Assembly: GCF_000737325.1 (NCBI RefSeq)
Contig: NZ_CP011125.1
Location: 8,184,001 to 8,248,000 of the forward strand
Reading direction: 5' to 3'
DNA: 64,000 nucleotides
DNA from: Sandaracinus amylolyticus
GTDB taxonomy: Bacteria; Myxococcota_A; Polyangia; Polyangiales; Sandaracinaceae
Part shown: in pieces, positions 34,273-42,757 of the stretch
Numbering within the stretch: the stretch's first letter is position 1
How the letters are laid out: the number at the start of each line of letters is the position of its first letter
Program-made: the position numbers and the translations under genes
Notes under the pieces: generated by a model
Told to the model about the DNA's origin: nothing
The model's input: the letters and a program-made list of their open reading frames with translations, nothing else
Database searches by the model: none

Positions 34273-35346
34273 TCACGAGCAGAACGCGTCCTCGCCGAGC
34301 GCGCAGACCTGGTCCTCGCACACGCCCGAGTGGCAGTCCTCGCCGAGCTCGCAGCGCTCGCCGAGCGCGCGCACCGGCTCGCATCGTCCGGTCGAGTACG
34401 AGCACCAGAGCCCCACGTCGCACGGGTCGGCGCGGCCCGCTCCGATGCACTCCTCGCCGCGCGCGAGCGGCGGCGAGCAGCGCGCCTCGCCAGCGATGCC
34501 GTGACAGACGGTGCCCTCGGGGCAGAGGCTGATCTCGAGCATGTCGTCGCACGCGGCGCCGGCCTCGAGCGGGCCCACGCAGACGCTGCCGTGGTCGAAG
34601 TCACACTCGAGGCCGAGCCCGCAGAGCAGGTTCTCGGCGTCACACGGCTCTCCGCGCGCTTGCGTCCTGCGCTCGCGACCATCGCGACACACGCCATCGA
34701 CGCAGCGCAGGAGACCGCTGCACGCGTGGAAGTCCTCGCATGCATCGCCGCGACGCAGGGCCGCCGCGACCGGCTCGCAGGTGAGGCTCTCGCTCGCGCA
34801 CTGCAGCCCGGGCGCGCACGGCCCGTCCTCGCACGCGCCGCCGCGCGCGACGTACGCCTCGCACGTGCCGCACACGCACGCGCCGGTGTCGCACTCGACG
34901 CTCGCGTCGCATGCGGCGTTCGGCGCGATCGTGCCCGCGATCACGGCGCGACACTCCGCTGGCCACGCTTCCCACGCGACGGGGGTGGCGAGCTCACACA
35001 CCGCGGCGTCGATCGCGGCGAGGCACGCGGCGACGCGCGCTCGATCGAAGCGCGCGCGGCCGTCGTCCACCGCGCGCGCGACGTGCGCGATCGACGCCGC
35101 GACGTGCGCGCGGCAGCGCGTGTCGCTCCCGAGCCGCTGCTCGAACGAGACCTCGGTCTCGAGGCACGCGTGCGCGGACTCGCATGCTTCAGCAGCGATG
35201 GCGGCGACGAATTGCGCGGCCTCGTTCGCCGCGCCGGCGTCGCTCGGTTGCATCGCACCGCCGTCGAGCTGCGGCGCGCCCGCACCGTCGTCACCGCAGC
35301 CCGCGAGCACGAGCGCGAGCCATCCCACGATCATCGTCCTGTTCAT
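34273..35346 (-). CDS. Cys-rich lipoprotein
   Basis: 357 residues. The ATG is preceded by GGAGG at 7-8 nt, which decides the start over an ATG four codons upstream. Lipobox VLAGC (Cys17 or so). Residues about 45-135 are helical with six Cys; residues about 140-357 carry more than thirty Cys in EGF-like tandem units (CDASVECDTGACVCGTCEAY, DACEDFHACSGLLRCVDGVC, GERCELGEDCHSGVCED). A large surface protein of unknown function. Similar modules occur in the other lipoproteins of this window. Confidence 0.82.
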   Translation of the reverse strand: MNRTMIVGWLALVLAGCGDDGAGAPQLDGGAMQPSDAGAANEAAQFVAAIAAEACESAHACLETEVSFEQRLGSDTRCRAHVAASIAHVARAVDDGRARFDRARVAACLAAIDAAVCELATPVAWEAWPAECRAVIAGTIAPNAACDASVECDTGACVCGTCEAYVARGGACEDGPCAPGLQCASESLTCEPVAAALRRGDACEDFHACSGLLRCVDGVCRDGRERRTQARGEPCDAENLLCGLGLECDFDHGSVCVGPLEAGAACDDMLEISLCPEGTVCHGIAGEARCSPPLARGEECIGAGRADPCDVGLWCSYSTGRCEPVRALGERCELGEDCHSGVCEDQVCALGEDAFCS

Positions 35347-35462
35347 CGCGACCTCCACGAGGCCGCGCGCTCTTCATCCAGCGTGCCGCGCCGTTTGCGC
35401 GCGATCTCGCGGCCGCGCGTGCAACCCCGTGCACACGCCCGGGCGGTGCTGCGCAGATCCCG

Positions 35463-35990
35463 TCAGCGCGAGCCGCGGTGGCCGAAGCTCGGGTGCAGGA
35501 ACGCGCTCGTCACGTCGTCCCACGCGCCCTGCTGCTCCATCACGACGCTGGTCACGCGGATGTGGAGCACGACGCGCTCGACCTTCGACGTCACGCCCGC
35601 GGGCGTGCGCTTGCCGTCGCGCTCGAACACCGCCTCGGTGCCCGGCACCGGGAACGGCCGCGCGACGTGCAGCGTCTTGCCGTACTTGCGCTGTCCACCG
35701 ACGAGACGCGCGCCGAGCACCGAGTGCTTCTTGTCCTCGACGCCGGTGTGGCGGTCGCGGACCTCGCAGCACGTCATCGTGGAGTCGACCATGTACACGC
35801 GGTTCTGCGTCCAGATCTCGAGCGCGCGGTAGGGCACGTCGGCCGAGATCACGCCCGCTTGGTGCATCTCGCGGTCGAACACGACCTCGAGCGGTGCGAC
35901 CGGCGGCGCGTCGGGGATCAGATCCTTGAGCGTGTCGCGGCTCTCCTCGACCAGCGTCTTCTCTTCGTCGAGGTCGTCGAATTCACCCAC
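35463..35990 (-). CDS. Protein of unknown function with Cys pair
   Basis: 175 residues, GTG start (MGEFDDLDEEKTLVEESRD). No signal peptide or membrane segment. The N-terminal 30 residues are acidic and helical, the middle (about 48-110) is beta-rich with VYMVDSTMTCCEVRD, and the C-terminus is His/Arg-rich (FLHPSFGHRGSR). Not recognised. It lies alone between the lipoprotein and a cluster of small membrane-anchored proteins with a shared orientation. Confidence 0.5.
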   Translation of the reverse strand: MGEFDDLDEEKTLVEESRDTLKDLIPDAPPVAPLEVVFDREMHQAGVISADVPYRALEIWTQNRVYMVDSTMTCCEVRDRHTGVEDKKHSVLGARLVGGQRKYGKTLHVARPFPVPGTEAVFERDGKRTPAGVTSKVERVVLHIRVTSVVMEQQGAWDDVTSAFLHPSFGHRGSR

Positions 35991-36005
35991 GTGGAGAACG
36001 TATCA

Positions 36006-36040
36006 CGGGCATGCGCTACGGAATCCGTAGCGCACGCCCG
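36006..36040. terminator. Long near-perfect hairpin with GCTACGGA core
   Basis: Two 17-nt arms (36006-36022 and 36024-36040) pair with one mismatch around a single base, with core GCGCTACGGA / TCCGTAGCGC. It lies between the stop of the 36050 gene and the start of the 35463 gene. The core GCTACG...CGTAGC recurs after dapF at 47837-47857. Confidence 0.6.
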
Positions 36041-36049
36041 CCGAGGCGA

Positions 36050-36742
36050 TCACGGCTGCTCGAGGCGATCGGCGATCTGCTCGAGCGCCGGGATGATCTG
36101 CTCGATGAAGTAGAAGTTGCCGCTCGTGTGCTTGCCGTCCGCGCGGAAGCGCAGCCATCCGCCGTGCGACTCGAGGTGGATGCCGTACGCGCGCAGCGCG
36201 GGATCGAAGCGCGAGAGGAACGGCGCGATCTTCGCGCCGACGCTCGGATCGTTCGCGGCGAGCGTGAACTCGCGATCGACGTTCGGATCGCCCGAGCGCT
36301 GCATCGGCCACGGGTGGCGCCGCGCGATCGGGCCGAGGCTGCTCTGGTTCGAGACGAGCTCGAACTCGGGCGCGCCGGGGCGCAGCTGCACCGCGATGAA
36401 CGCGTCGTCGTAGTACGTGTACTTGATCTCGACGAAGCCGGTCTGGCGCTCGCGGCGGTGGTAGTAGAGGAAGTCGACGGGACGCCCGCGCGGCGAGCCC
36501 TGCAGGCGCACGTTCCACTCGTACGGCTTGTCGTCGGAGATGCGCGTCCCGACCGTGTTGTGCGGCGCGAGCATGATGTTCGCGCTGGGATCGCCGTTGA
36601 CGATCGAGAGGCCCAGACGCGGGGCGAGCTTGCTCAGCTCGAACGGCGCGTAGGTCTGGCCCGCCTGCGCGAGGCGTTGGCGCTGCATGAACATGAACGC
36701 GACGACGACGACGATCGCGACGAGGGGGATGAGGTAGGTCAT
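36050..36742 (-). CDS. Membrane-anchored protein of unknown function
   Basis: 230 residues. One N-terminal membrane segment (about 3-20, YLIPLVAIVVVVAFMFM) then a soluble beta-rich domain (about 35-225). Motifs such as YEWNVRLQGSPRGRPVDFLYYHRRERQTGFVEIKYTYYDD and LSRFDPALRAYGIHLESHGGWLRFRADGK suggest a compact alpha/beta or beta-barrel fold, but I do not recognise the family. The downstream (36767) membrane protein is divergent in sequence but same in orientation, 24 bp away, and may be cotranscribed. Confidence 0.65.
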   Translation of the reverse strand: MTYLIPLVAIVVVVAFMFMQRQRLAQAGQTYAPFELSKLAPRLGLSIVNGDPSANIMLAPHNTVGTRISDDKPYEWNVRLQGSPRGRPVDFLYYHRRERQTGFVEIKYTYYDDAFIAVQLRPGAPEFELVSNQSSLGPIARRHPWPMQRSGDPNVDREFTLAANDPSVGAKIAPFLSRFDPALRAYGIHLESHGGWLRFRADGKHTSGNFYFIEQIIPALEQIADRLEQP

Positions 36743-36766
36743 CGGACTGTCTCTCTCCGAAGCGGT

Positions 36767-37225
36767 TCAGGGCGCGTGCCGGATCATCCCGGCGAGCTGC
36801 TCGATGTTCGTGACGCTGCCGATCGAGACCTCGCGGCCGTCGCGCAGCGCGATGTGGATCGTCTCGTCGGTGCCCATCCGTGAGTGCTCGCGGACGAGCT
36901 CCACGCGCGAGACGTCGGAAAACGCGACCTCCTGCCGGCCGAGCAGCTTCGTGTGCACGAGCCCGCGCTCGTACACGACGACCTGCTGCCGCCACTTCAT
37001 CGCGGCGGCGAGCACGATCGCGGCGCCGATCGCGCCCGCGACGAGGCCCGTGGCGATCTTCGTGAAGGCGTCGGGCGCGCCGGAGAACAACGCGAGCGCG
37101 CCCTGACCAGTGTTCATCACACCGGCGGCGACGAGGATGCCGCCGACGTACCAGAGCCAGCCACCGGCGCCGAAGCGCCCTGCGTGCTCACCGACCGGTC
37201 GACCGTAGAGAGGATGTTCGTTCAT
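36767..37225 (-). CDS. Two-helix membrane protein with PH-like C-terminal domain
   Basis: 152 residues. Two membrane segments (about 25-50, WLWYVGGILVAAGVMNTGQGALALF, and 61-82, IATGLVAGAIGAAIVLAAAMKW). The C-terminal 70 residues have the strand pattern of a bacterial PH-like domain (VVVYERGLVHTKLLGRQEVAFSDVSRVELVRE, then IHIALRDGREVSIGSV), reminiscent of DUF6585-type proteins. The ATG at 37225 is preferred because it begins at MNEHPLYGRP. Function unknown. Transcribed toward the 36050 gene. Confidence 0.6.
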   Translation of the reverse strand: MNEHPLYGRPVGEHAGRFGAGGWLWYVGGILVAAGVMNTGQGALALFSGAPDAFTKIATGLVAGAIGAAIVLAAAMKWRQQVVVYERGLVHTKLLGRQEVAFSDVSRVELVREHSRMGTDETIHIALRDGREVSIGSVTNIEQLAGMIRHAP

Positions 37226-37389
37226 GGCGGCAACGATTGGGGATCTCACGACTGGAGCAAGTCGCGCCGACGATTCGTGGCGGAACGGAGGAGATTCGAT
37301 GGCTTCCGACGACCATTCGCCCGATCGCGGAACGAGACGTGGAACGTCGTGCGTACGGAGATCTCGAAGCCGACACCAGGAGGTCCGAC

Positions 37390-38175
37390 GTGCACCCCGA
37401 GACGCCCCACCCGACGAGCCCCGATCACGATCCGCATGCGATGACTGCTTGGGAGGCGACGCCGCCGCCCGTCACCAACCCGCCCGTCGTCGCGCCGCGC
37501 CCACCGGCCGCGTCGATCGAGACGCTGCGCGGCGACGCGACCCCGATCGCGGGGCACGGCCCGTTCGCGATCGTCGAGGCGCTGCTCAAAGCGCCGGCGA
37601 GCGTGCTCCACGACGTGCGCGAAGGACGCGGCGCGTCGTTCAAGCTCGCGGCGGTGATCGTCGCGACGATGGCGATCACCGGGCTCGTGATGGCGGTGTT
37701 CGGCGGAGGCTGGCAGCTGCTGCTCGTGCCGCTGAAGCTGAGCCTCGGCATCTTCTTCTGCGCGCTGATCTGCTTCCCGAGCCTGCACATCTTCTCGTGC
37801 CTCTCGGGCGCGGAGCAGAGCGCGCGCGAGACGTGGGGCGCGCTGCTCATGGCGATCGCGCTGATGGGCGTGCTGCTCGTCGGGTTCGCGCCGGTCGCGT
37901 GGGTGTTCTCGCAGGCGACGTCGTCGCCGATCTTCATGGGCGCGCTGCACCTGATGTTCCTCGGGATCAGCAGCACGTTCGCGATCGGGCTGCTGCGCCG
38001 GGTGCTCGCGGCGATGAACCAGCGCCCGGTGCGCGGCATCGGCACGTGGGGCTTCCTCTTCGTGCTCGTCGTGCTGCAGATGACCACGACGCTGCGCCCG
38101 CTCGTCGGTCCGTACGACGGGCAGCTCTTCCACGATCGTCTCTTCTTCCTCGCGCACTGGGTCTCGGGGTCGTGA
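37390..38175 (+). CDS. Multi-spanning membrane protein (first of a paralogous pair)
   Basis: 261 residues. GTG start chosen for its AGGAGG Shine-Dalgarno 6 nt upstream. A Pro/Thr/Asp-rich cytoplasmic tail (about 1-80) precedes five membrane segments. The sequence around LLLVPLKLSLGIFFCALICFPSLHIF, MAIALMGVLLVGFAPVAWVF and TTTLRPLVGPYDG aligns with the next gene. The membrane part is reminiscent of the Yip1 family, but I would not call it. The stop overlaps the next GTG (GTGA). Confidence 0.65.
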   Translation: MHPETPHPTSPDHDPHAMTAWEATPPPVTNPPVVAPRPPAASIETLRGDATPIAGHGPFAIVEALLKAPASVLHDVREGRGASFKLAAVIVATMAITGLVMAVFGGGWQLLLVPLKLSLGIFFCALICFPSLHIFSCLSGAEQSARETWGALLMAIALMGVLLVGFAPVAWVFSQATSSPIFMGALHLMFLGISSTFAIGLLRRVLAAMNQRPVRGIGTWGFLFVLVVLQMTTTLRPLVGPYDGQLFHDRLFFLAHWVSGS

Positions 38176-39230
38176 GCGTGCTGTCGCGGCTCGAGGCGCT
38201 CTGCCGCCTCGACGACGCGCTCGTCGCGCGGGTGCGCCGCGGCGACGATCTGCGCGGGCTCGCGACGTCGTGCGCGATCACGATCGCGATCGGCGCGGGC
38301 GCGTACGGCGCGGCGTTCGGCATGTGGCGCGCGCCCGAGATGGCGCTCTACGTCGCGCTCAAGCTGCCGCTGCTCCTCGCGGCGATCGCGCTCTGCACGA
38401 TCGGCACGAGCGCGCTCCTCGCGACGGTGCTGCGCTCGAAGCTCACGCTGCGGCAGACCGCGATCTGCATCCTGATCTCGCTCGCGGTGAGCGCCGCGCT
38501 GCTGGGCGCGCTCGCGCCGATCTCGATGCTCGTGGTCGCGATCGCGCCGCCGCCCGATCCCATCGCGAGCGGCCTCGCGATCGACGATCCGCGCGTCGCG
38601 CCGTCGATGGCGGTCGCGCGCGCGCTGCTGCTCTTCCACGTCGCGGTCGTCGCGTGCGCGGGCAGCGCGGGCGTGCTGCGGCTCCGCGGGCTGCTCACGC
38701 GGCTCGTCGACGACGAGGACGCCGCGCGGCGCGTGCTCGTGAGCTGGCTCGTGGTGCAGCTCGCGGTCGGCGCGGAGCTCTCGTGGCTGCTGCGTCCGTT
38801 CTTCGGCAAGCCGCACCTCCCGCCGAGCTTCCTGCGCGTCGAGGCGCTGCACGGGAACTTCGTCGAGGAGGTCGGCTCGCTGATGGTCACGACGTTCGGG
38901 CACGACGCGCCGATCGCGAGCGCGACGCTCGTGCTCGTCGCGCTCGTGGTGCTCGCGTGGGCGCTGCGCGGCGGGCCGCGCGAGGTCGTGTTCGAGGTCG
39001 TGCCCGCGGGCCTCCGCGCGGCGGGCAGCGTGATCGCATGGACCAGCGTCGTCGCGGTGCGCGCGGCGTACGACGAGGTCCACGTCGAGATCCGCGACGC
39101 CGCGACGCTGACGCGCGACACCTGGACGATGCGCTGTCGCGATCGCCACGAAGCGCGCGCGCTGGTGGAGCGCATCGAGCGAGCGCGCGGGAGCATCGGG
39201 CCGTTCCGCGACGCGCCCGCGAGCGGATGA
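38172..39230 (+). CDS. Multi-spanning membrane protein (second of a paralogous pair)
   Basis: 352 residues, GTG start overlapping the preceding stop by 4 nt. Six to seven membrane segments in about 25-275; MALYVALKLPLLLAAIALCTIG and LSWLLRPFFGKPHLP align with the matching segments of the preceding protein, so the two are paralogues. A C-terminal soluble region (about 278-352) has the motif GGPREVVFEVVPAGLRAAGSVI then WTSVVAVRAAYDEVHVEI, a short beta domain. Not recognised. It ends exactly where the convergent gene ends (no gap). Confidence 0.65.
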   Translation: MSVLSRLEALCRLDDALVARVRRGDDLRGLATSCAITIAIGAGAYGAAFGMWRAPEMALYVALKLPLLLAAIALCTIGTSALLATVLRSKLTLRQTAICILISLAVSAALLGALAPISMLVVAIAPPPDPIASGLAIDDPRVAPSMAVARALLLFHVAVVACAGSAGVLRLRGLLTRLVDDEDAARRVLVSWLVVQLAVGAELSWLLRPFFGKPHLPPSFLRVEALHGNFVEEVGSLMVTTFGHDAPIASATLVLVALVVLAWALRGGPREVVFEVVPAGLRAAGSVIAWTSVVAVRAAYDEVHVEIRDAATLTRDTWTMRCRDRHEARALVERIERARGSIGPFRDAPASG

Positions 39231-39788
39231 TCACTTCGCCGCGCCGGGCTCCACGAACTCGCACGCGCCGGGGACGACGCGCTCGGCCGAGACGAGCGCG
39301 CCGCGCAGCTCGTAGAACACTTCCTCGCAGTACGCCCGATCCTCGGCGCTCGCCGTCTCGTTCGGCGTGCCCTGGATCTGCCCGGCGCGGCTCGCGAGCG
39401 GCTGGCACTGCGCGGCGCCCTGCCCGTGCACCGCCGCGCAGCACGCCTCGGCGACGACGCAAGGATCGCCCACGATCCCGACCGCGCCGCTCTGCTCCTC
39501 GTGCCGCGTGAAGCTCGACGCCGCGTCGATCACGAGCACCAGCGCGGCGACCTGCGCGACGAGCGCGAGCGCCGAGAGGCCGATCGCGAACCGATGGAAG
39601 AACGGCGGCTCGGGCGCGCGCGTGCCGCGGCTCATCTCGCGACGATCGTTCGCCGCGACGACGAGCACGCCCACCGGGATCAGGAACGGGACGAACACGC
39701 CGAGCGTCGCGGCCGCGGCGAGGAGCGGACCGCGCGCGGGCCGCTTGCCGGGGGTTTTCGTTTCGTCACCCATCATCCCGGGATCCAT
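39231..39788 (-). CDS. Membrane protein with Cys-containing outer domain
   Basis: 185 residues. Two membrane segments (about 20-45 and 67-90), then an outside domain with CVVAEACCAAVHGQGAAQC and two further Cys (EDRAYCEEVFYELRG, VPGACEFVEP). The first 18 residues are charged and cytoplasmic. Function unknown. Convergent with zero gap to the second paralogue. Several in-frame ATGs near the start make the exact N-terminus uncertain. Confidence 0.65.
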   Translation of the reverse strand: MDPGMMGDETKTPGKRPARGPLLAAAATLGVFVPFLIPVGVLVVAANDRREMSRGTRAPEPPFFHRFAIGLSALALVAQVAALVLVIDAASSFTRHEEQSGAVGIVGDPCVVAEACCAAVHGQGAAQCQPLASRAGQIQGTPNETASAEDRAYCEEVFYELRGALVSAERVVPGACEFVEPGAAK

Positions 39789-39813
39789 GCGCCCGTCGTG
39801 AGCACGTCGAACG

Positions 39814-40410
39814 TCACTCCGCGGGCGTCGCGCCGTCGACGTCGCGCGCGGGCGATGCGGCGCGTCGCCGCCGCACGATGCGCGTCGCCACGGCGATCAC
39901 GAGGGCGACCACCGCCGCCACGGCGATCAGCTCCTCGATGCGCGCGAGGCGACCGAGGAGCGCCTGGATCGCGCTGCCGAGCGACCAGCCGAGCGCGGTG
40001 ATCGCGACCGACCAGAGCGCGGCGCCGATCGCGTTGAGCGGCACGAAGCGACGCGCGGGGAATTCCGCCGCGCCGAGCAGCACCGGCGAGACCACGCGCA
40101 GGCCGTAGAGGAACCGGAACGCGACGACGTACGCGTCGCCGCACCGGCGCATGCGCGCCTGCGCGCGCGATGCGCGGTCGGCCCAGCGCGGGCGCGACGC
40201 GATCAGGCGCGCGCCCGATCGCCGCCCGAGCCAGTACCAGGCCTGGTCCCCCGCGAAGCTGCCGGCGAACGCGGTGATCGCGACGGCGCGCGCGTCGAGC
40301 ATGCCGTGGTGCGCGAGCGCCGCGCCCACGATCACGGCGGTCTCGCCTTCGAGGACCGCGCCGATCGCGATCGCGACGTAGCCCCAGCGTGCGACGAGCT
40401 CCTCGAGCAC
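39814..40410 (-). CDS. DedA-family membrane protein
   Basis: 198 residues, GTG start. Family pattern: FLEGETAVIVGAALA-like (GAVLEGETAVIVGA), AITAFAGSFAGDQAWYWLGRRSG, RFLYGLRVVSPVLLGAAEFPARRFVPLNAIGAALWS (the RxxxGxR motif region), then a C-terminal helix. DedA proteins are SNARE-associated-fold membrane proteins linked to lipid flipping and membrane potential. The Arg/Gly pattern is intact. Upstream of it the M23 gene ends 64 bp away. Confidence 0.88.
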   Translation of the reverse strand: MLEELVARWGYVAIAIGAVLEGETAVIVGAALAHHGMLDARAVAITAFAGSFAGDQAWYWLGRRSGARLIASRPRWADRASRAQARMRRCGDAYVVAFRFLYGLRVVSPVLLGAAEFPARRFVPLNAIGAALWSVAITALGWSLGSAIQALLGRLARIEELIAVAAVVALVIAVATRIVRRRRAASPARDVDGATPAE

Positions 40411-40474
40411 GATCCGGACATGCGCACCTCGCGAGGCGCGCGCATGGACGATTCGGCTGTCCGGAGCGCGCTTC

Positions 40475-42757
40475 TCAGACGATTCGTCTACGCAGGAGCC
40501 CGATCATGGCGAGAAGCACCAGCGCCGCGATCGGCGCGCGCCCGATCGGCGACGCCGCGCAGCCGAACGTGCCGCGCAGCGCATCGTGGCCCACGCCCAC
40601 GCGGCGCCCGCCCGCGACGCGGATCGTGACGTCGCTCGGCGTGCTCTCGTCGGACCAGTCGGGCGCGATCCACGTGTGGTCGAAGCCGTGCCCGTTCGAG
40701 AGCGAGCAGCGCAATCCGTCGGCGTGGCGTGCGCAGAGATCCGCGCGGCCGTCGCCGTCGACGTCGGCGAGGCGGATCGAGCGGTGGCGCTCGGGCGCGG
40801 TCCACCCCGCGGCGTCGCTCAGCGCGGGACCGACGATCGCGCGATCGAAGCCACGACCGCCGAAGAGCCAGCACCGCACGCCTTCGGGCTCGCGCACGCA
40901 GACGTCGGCGCGACCGTCGCCGTCGACGTCGCCGAGGCGCAGCGTCGCGTAGACGTCGGCGCGCTCGTACGCCGCGCCGTCCATCGCGGGGCCGAGCACC
41001 TCGCGCTCGAAGCCGTGCGTGCCCGCGAGCGCGCAGCGGAAGCCCGAAGGCCCGCGCGCGCAGAGATCGTCGCGGCCGTCGCCGTCGACGTCGGCGAGGC
41101 GCAGCGTGCTCCAGCGCGAGAGCAGCGCCCATCCGCCTTCGTCGCTCCAGCGCGGACCGCGCACGCGCTCGCCGAATCGATCGCCCTCGCCGAGCCAGCA
41201 GTCGACGCCCGCGGCGTCGCGCGCGCAGACGTCGGCGCGGCCGTCACCGTCGACGTCGCCGAAGCGGATCGATCCGTGGTGGATGACGTCGGCGAACCCC
41301 GCCGCGTCGGCGAGCGCGGGCAGCACCACCACGCTCTCGAAGCGGTATCCGTCGCCGCGATGGCACGCGAGGCCGCGCGCGTCGCGCACGCACGCGTCGA
41401 GCAGCGCGTCTCCGTCGACGTCGGCGAGCTCGATCGCGGTCGCGCCCGCCACGCTCGGCCCGTCGATGCGATCGACGAACCCGACGCCGCTCGAGCGCCA
41501 GCACACGAGCCGATCACCCTCGCGCGCGCACACGTCCGCGCGACCGTCGCCGTCGAGATCGCCCATGCGGATCGCGGACGCGGTCCAGAAGTCGGCATCG
41601 CCGAGCGCGGTGCCGGTGAGGCGCACGGTGAAGCCCTGCCCTGCGCCGCTCGCGAGGCACGCGAAGCCGCTCGAGGTGCGCGCGCACGCGTCGGCGCGCC
41701 CGTCGCCGCTCGCGTCGCTGTCGCTCGTCGGCGCGTGCAGCGGCCCGCTCCACGCGACCTCCTCGCGCTCGCAGATGCGCTCGTCGTCGTTCGTGCCGTC
41801 GCAGTCGTTGTCGAGCGTGTCGCAGCGCTCGGGCACCGGATCGATCGCGCCCTCGCACGCGCTCCAGCTCGCCGCGCGACAGGTCTCGGTGCCCGCGACG
41901 CACTCGCCGACGTCGGTGCCGCAGCTGCGCACGAGCGCTTCGTCGGTCGCGCCGTCGCAGTCCTGATCGCGACCGTCGCACTCCTCGCCGCGCGGTCCGA
42001 CCGAGCCGTGGCACGCGCCCCAGCCGCCGCCCTCGCACGCCTGCCATCCCGCGACGCACTCGCCGACGTCGGTGCCGCAGCCGCGCGAGAGCGCTTCGTC
42101 GCTGCGTCCGTCGCAGTCGTCGTCGCGGCCGTTGCACCACTCGCCGCTCGGCACGCATCCGCCGCCCTGGCATCCGGTGCCGGGCAGCCCGCGATAGCCG
42201 CCCTGATCGGTCCACAGCGTGTTCGCGCGGCTGCATCCGCCCGCGTAGGGATCGCTCGCGCCGCCGGCGCCCGGCGAGCGATGGCCGAAGTGCAGGTGCG
42301 GCCCGGTGCTGCTCCCGCTCGACGCCGAGCCGCCGAGCACCTGACCGCAGCCGACGTGCTGGCCGACGCCGACGCGGATCGAGCCGAGCTGCATGTGGCA
42401 GTACGTCGAGCGCGATCCGTCGTCGTGCGCGATCGAGACGTAGTTGCCGCAGCGACCGCCGCACGTGTTGCCGAACGAGCCGTAGTTCGCGCAGCCGTTG
42501 AACGTCGCGACCACGCGGCCCGCGGCCGCGGCGAGCACCGGCGTGCCGACCGGCATCGCGTAGTCGTTGCCGGAGTGACCGTTGTAGCAAGTGCCGCCGC
42601 ACGCCCAGTCGGTGCACCCGCCGCCGCCGTTGTGATCGAAGTACGCGCTGACGCGGTGCCCGCCGTCGAACGGGCGCCGGTAGCGCACGCTCTGCGCGCG
42701 CGCGATCGACGACGACGCGATCACGGACGCGATCGCGATCACGAGCGCGCCGCGCAT
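40475..42757 (-). CDS. Secreted M23-like metallopeptidase with MopE and FG-GAP repeats
   Basis: 760 residues. Signal peptide 1-22 (SSSIARAQ). LytM/M23 domain about 30-165: Zn ligands H61 and D65 in HSGND and the HLH motif at 154-156 in GPHLHFG. Next come MopE-type Cys/Asp units (about 205-320: CNGRDDDCDGRSDE, CDGRDQDCDGATDE, CDTLDNDCDGTNDDE), then about seven FG-GAP/VCBS repeats (DVDGDGRADVCAR). The C-terminus has GCAASPIGRAPIAALVLLA, a membrane segment and RRR, a MYXO-CTERM-like sorting tail. It may cut peptidoglycan cross-links of prey or self and be held on the surface. Translationally coupled (TGATG) to the LamG lipoprotein. Confidence 0.85.
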   Translation of the reverse strand: MRGALVIAIASVIASSSIARAQSVRYRRPFDGGHRVSAYFDHNGGGGCTDWACGGTCYNGHSGNDYAMPVGTPVLAAAAGRVVATFNGCANYGSFGNTCGGRCGNYVSIAHDDGSRSTYCHMQLGSIRVGVGQHVGCGQVLGGSASSGSSTGPHLHFGHRSPGAGGASDPYAGGCSRANTLWTDQGGYRGLPGTGCQGGGCVPSGEWCNGRDDDCDGRSDEALSRGCGTDVGECVAGWQACEGGGWGACHGSVGPRGEECDGRDQDCDGATDEALVRSCGTDVGECVAGTETCRAASWSACEGAIDPVPERCDTLDNDCDGTNDDERICEREEVAWSGPLHAPTSDSDASGDGRADACARTSSGFACLASGAGQGFTVRLTGTALGDADFWTASAIRMGDLDGDGRADVCAREGDRLVCWRSSGVGFVDRIDGPSVAGATAIELADVDGDALLDACVRDARGLACHRGDGYRFESVVVLPALADAAGFADVIHHGSIRFGDVDGDGRADVCARDAAGVDCWLGEGDRFGERVRGPRWSDEGGWALLSRWSTLRLADVDGDGRDDLCARGPSGFRCALAGTHGFEREVLGPAMDGAAYERADVYATLRLGDVDGDGRADVCVREPEGVRCWLFGGRGFDRAIVGPALSDAAGWTAPERHRSIRLADVDGDGRADLCARHADGLRCSLSNGHGFDHTWIAPDWSDESTPSDVTIRVAGGRRVGVGHDALRGTFGCAASPIGRAPIAALVLLAMIGLLRRRIV

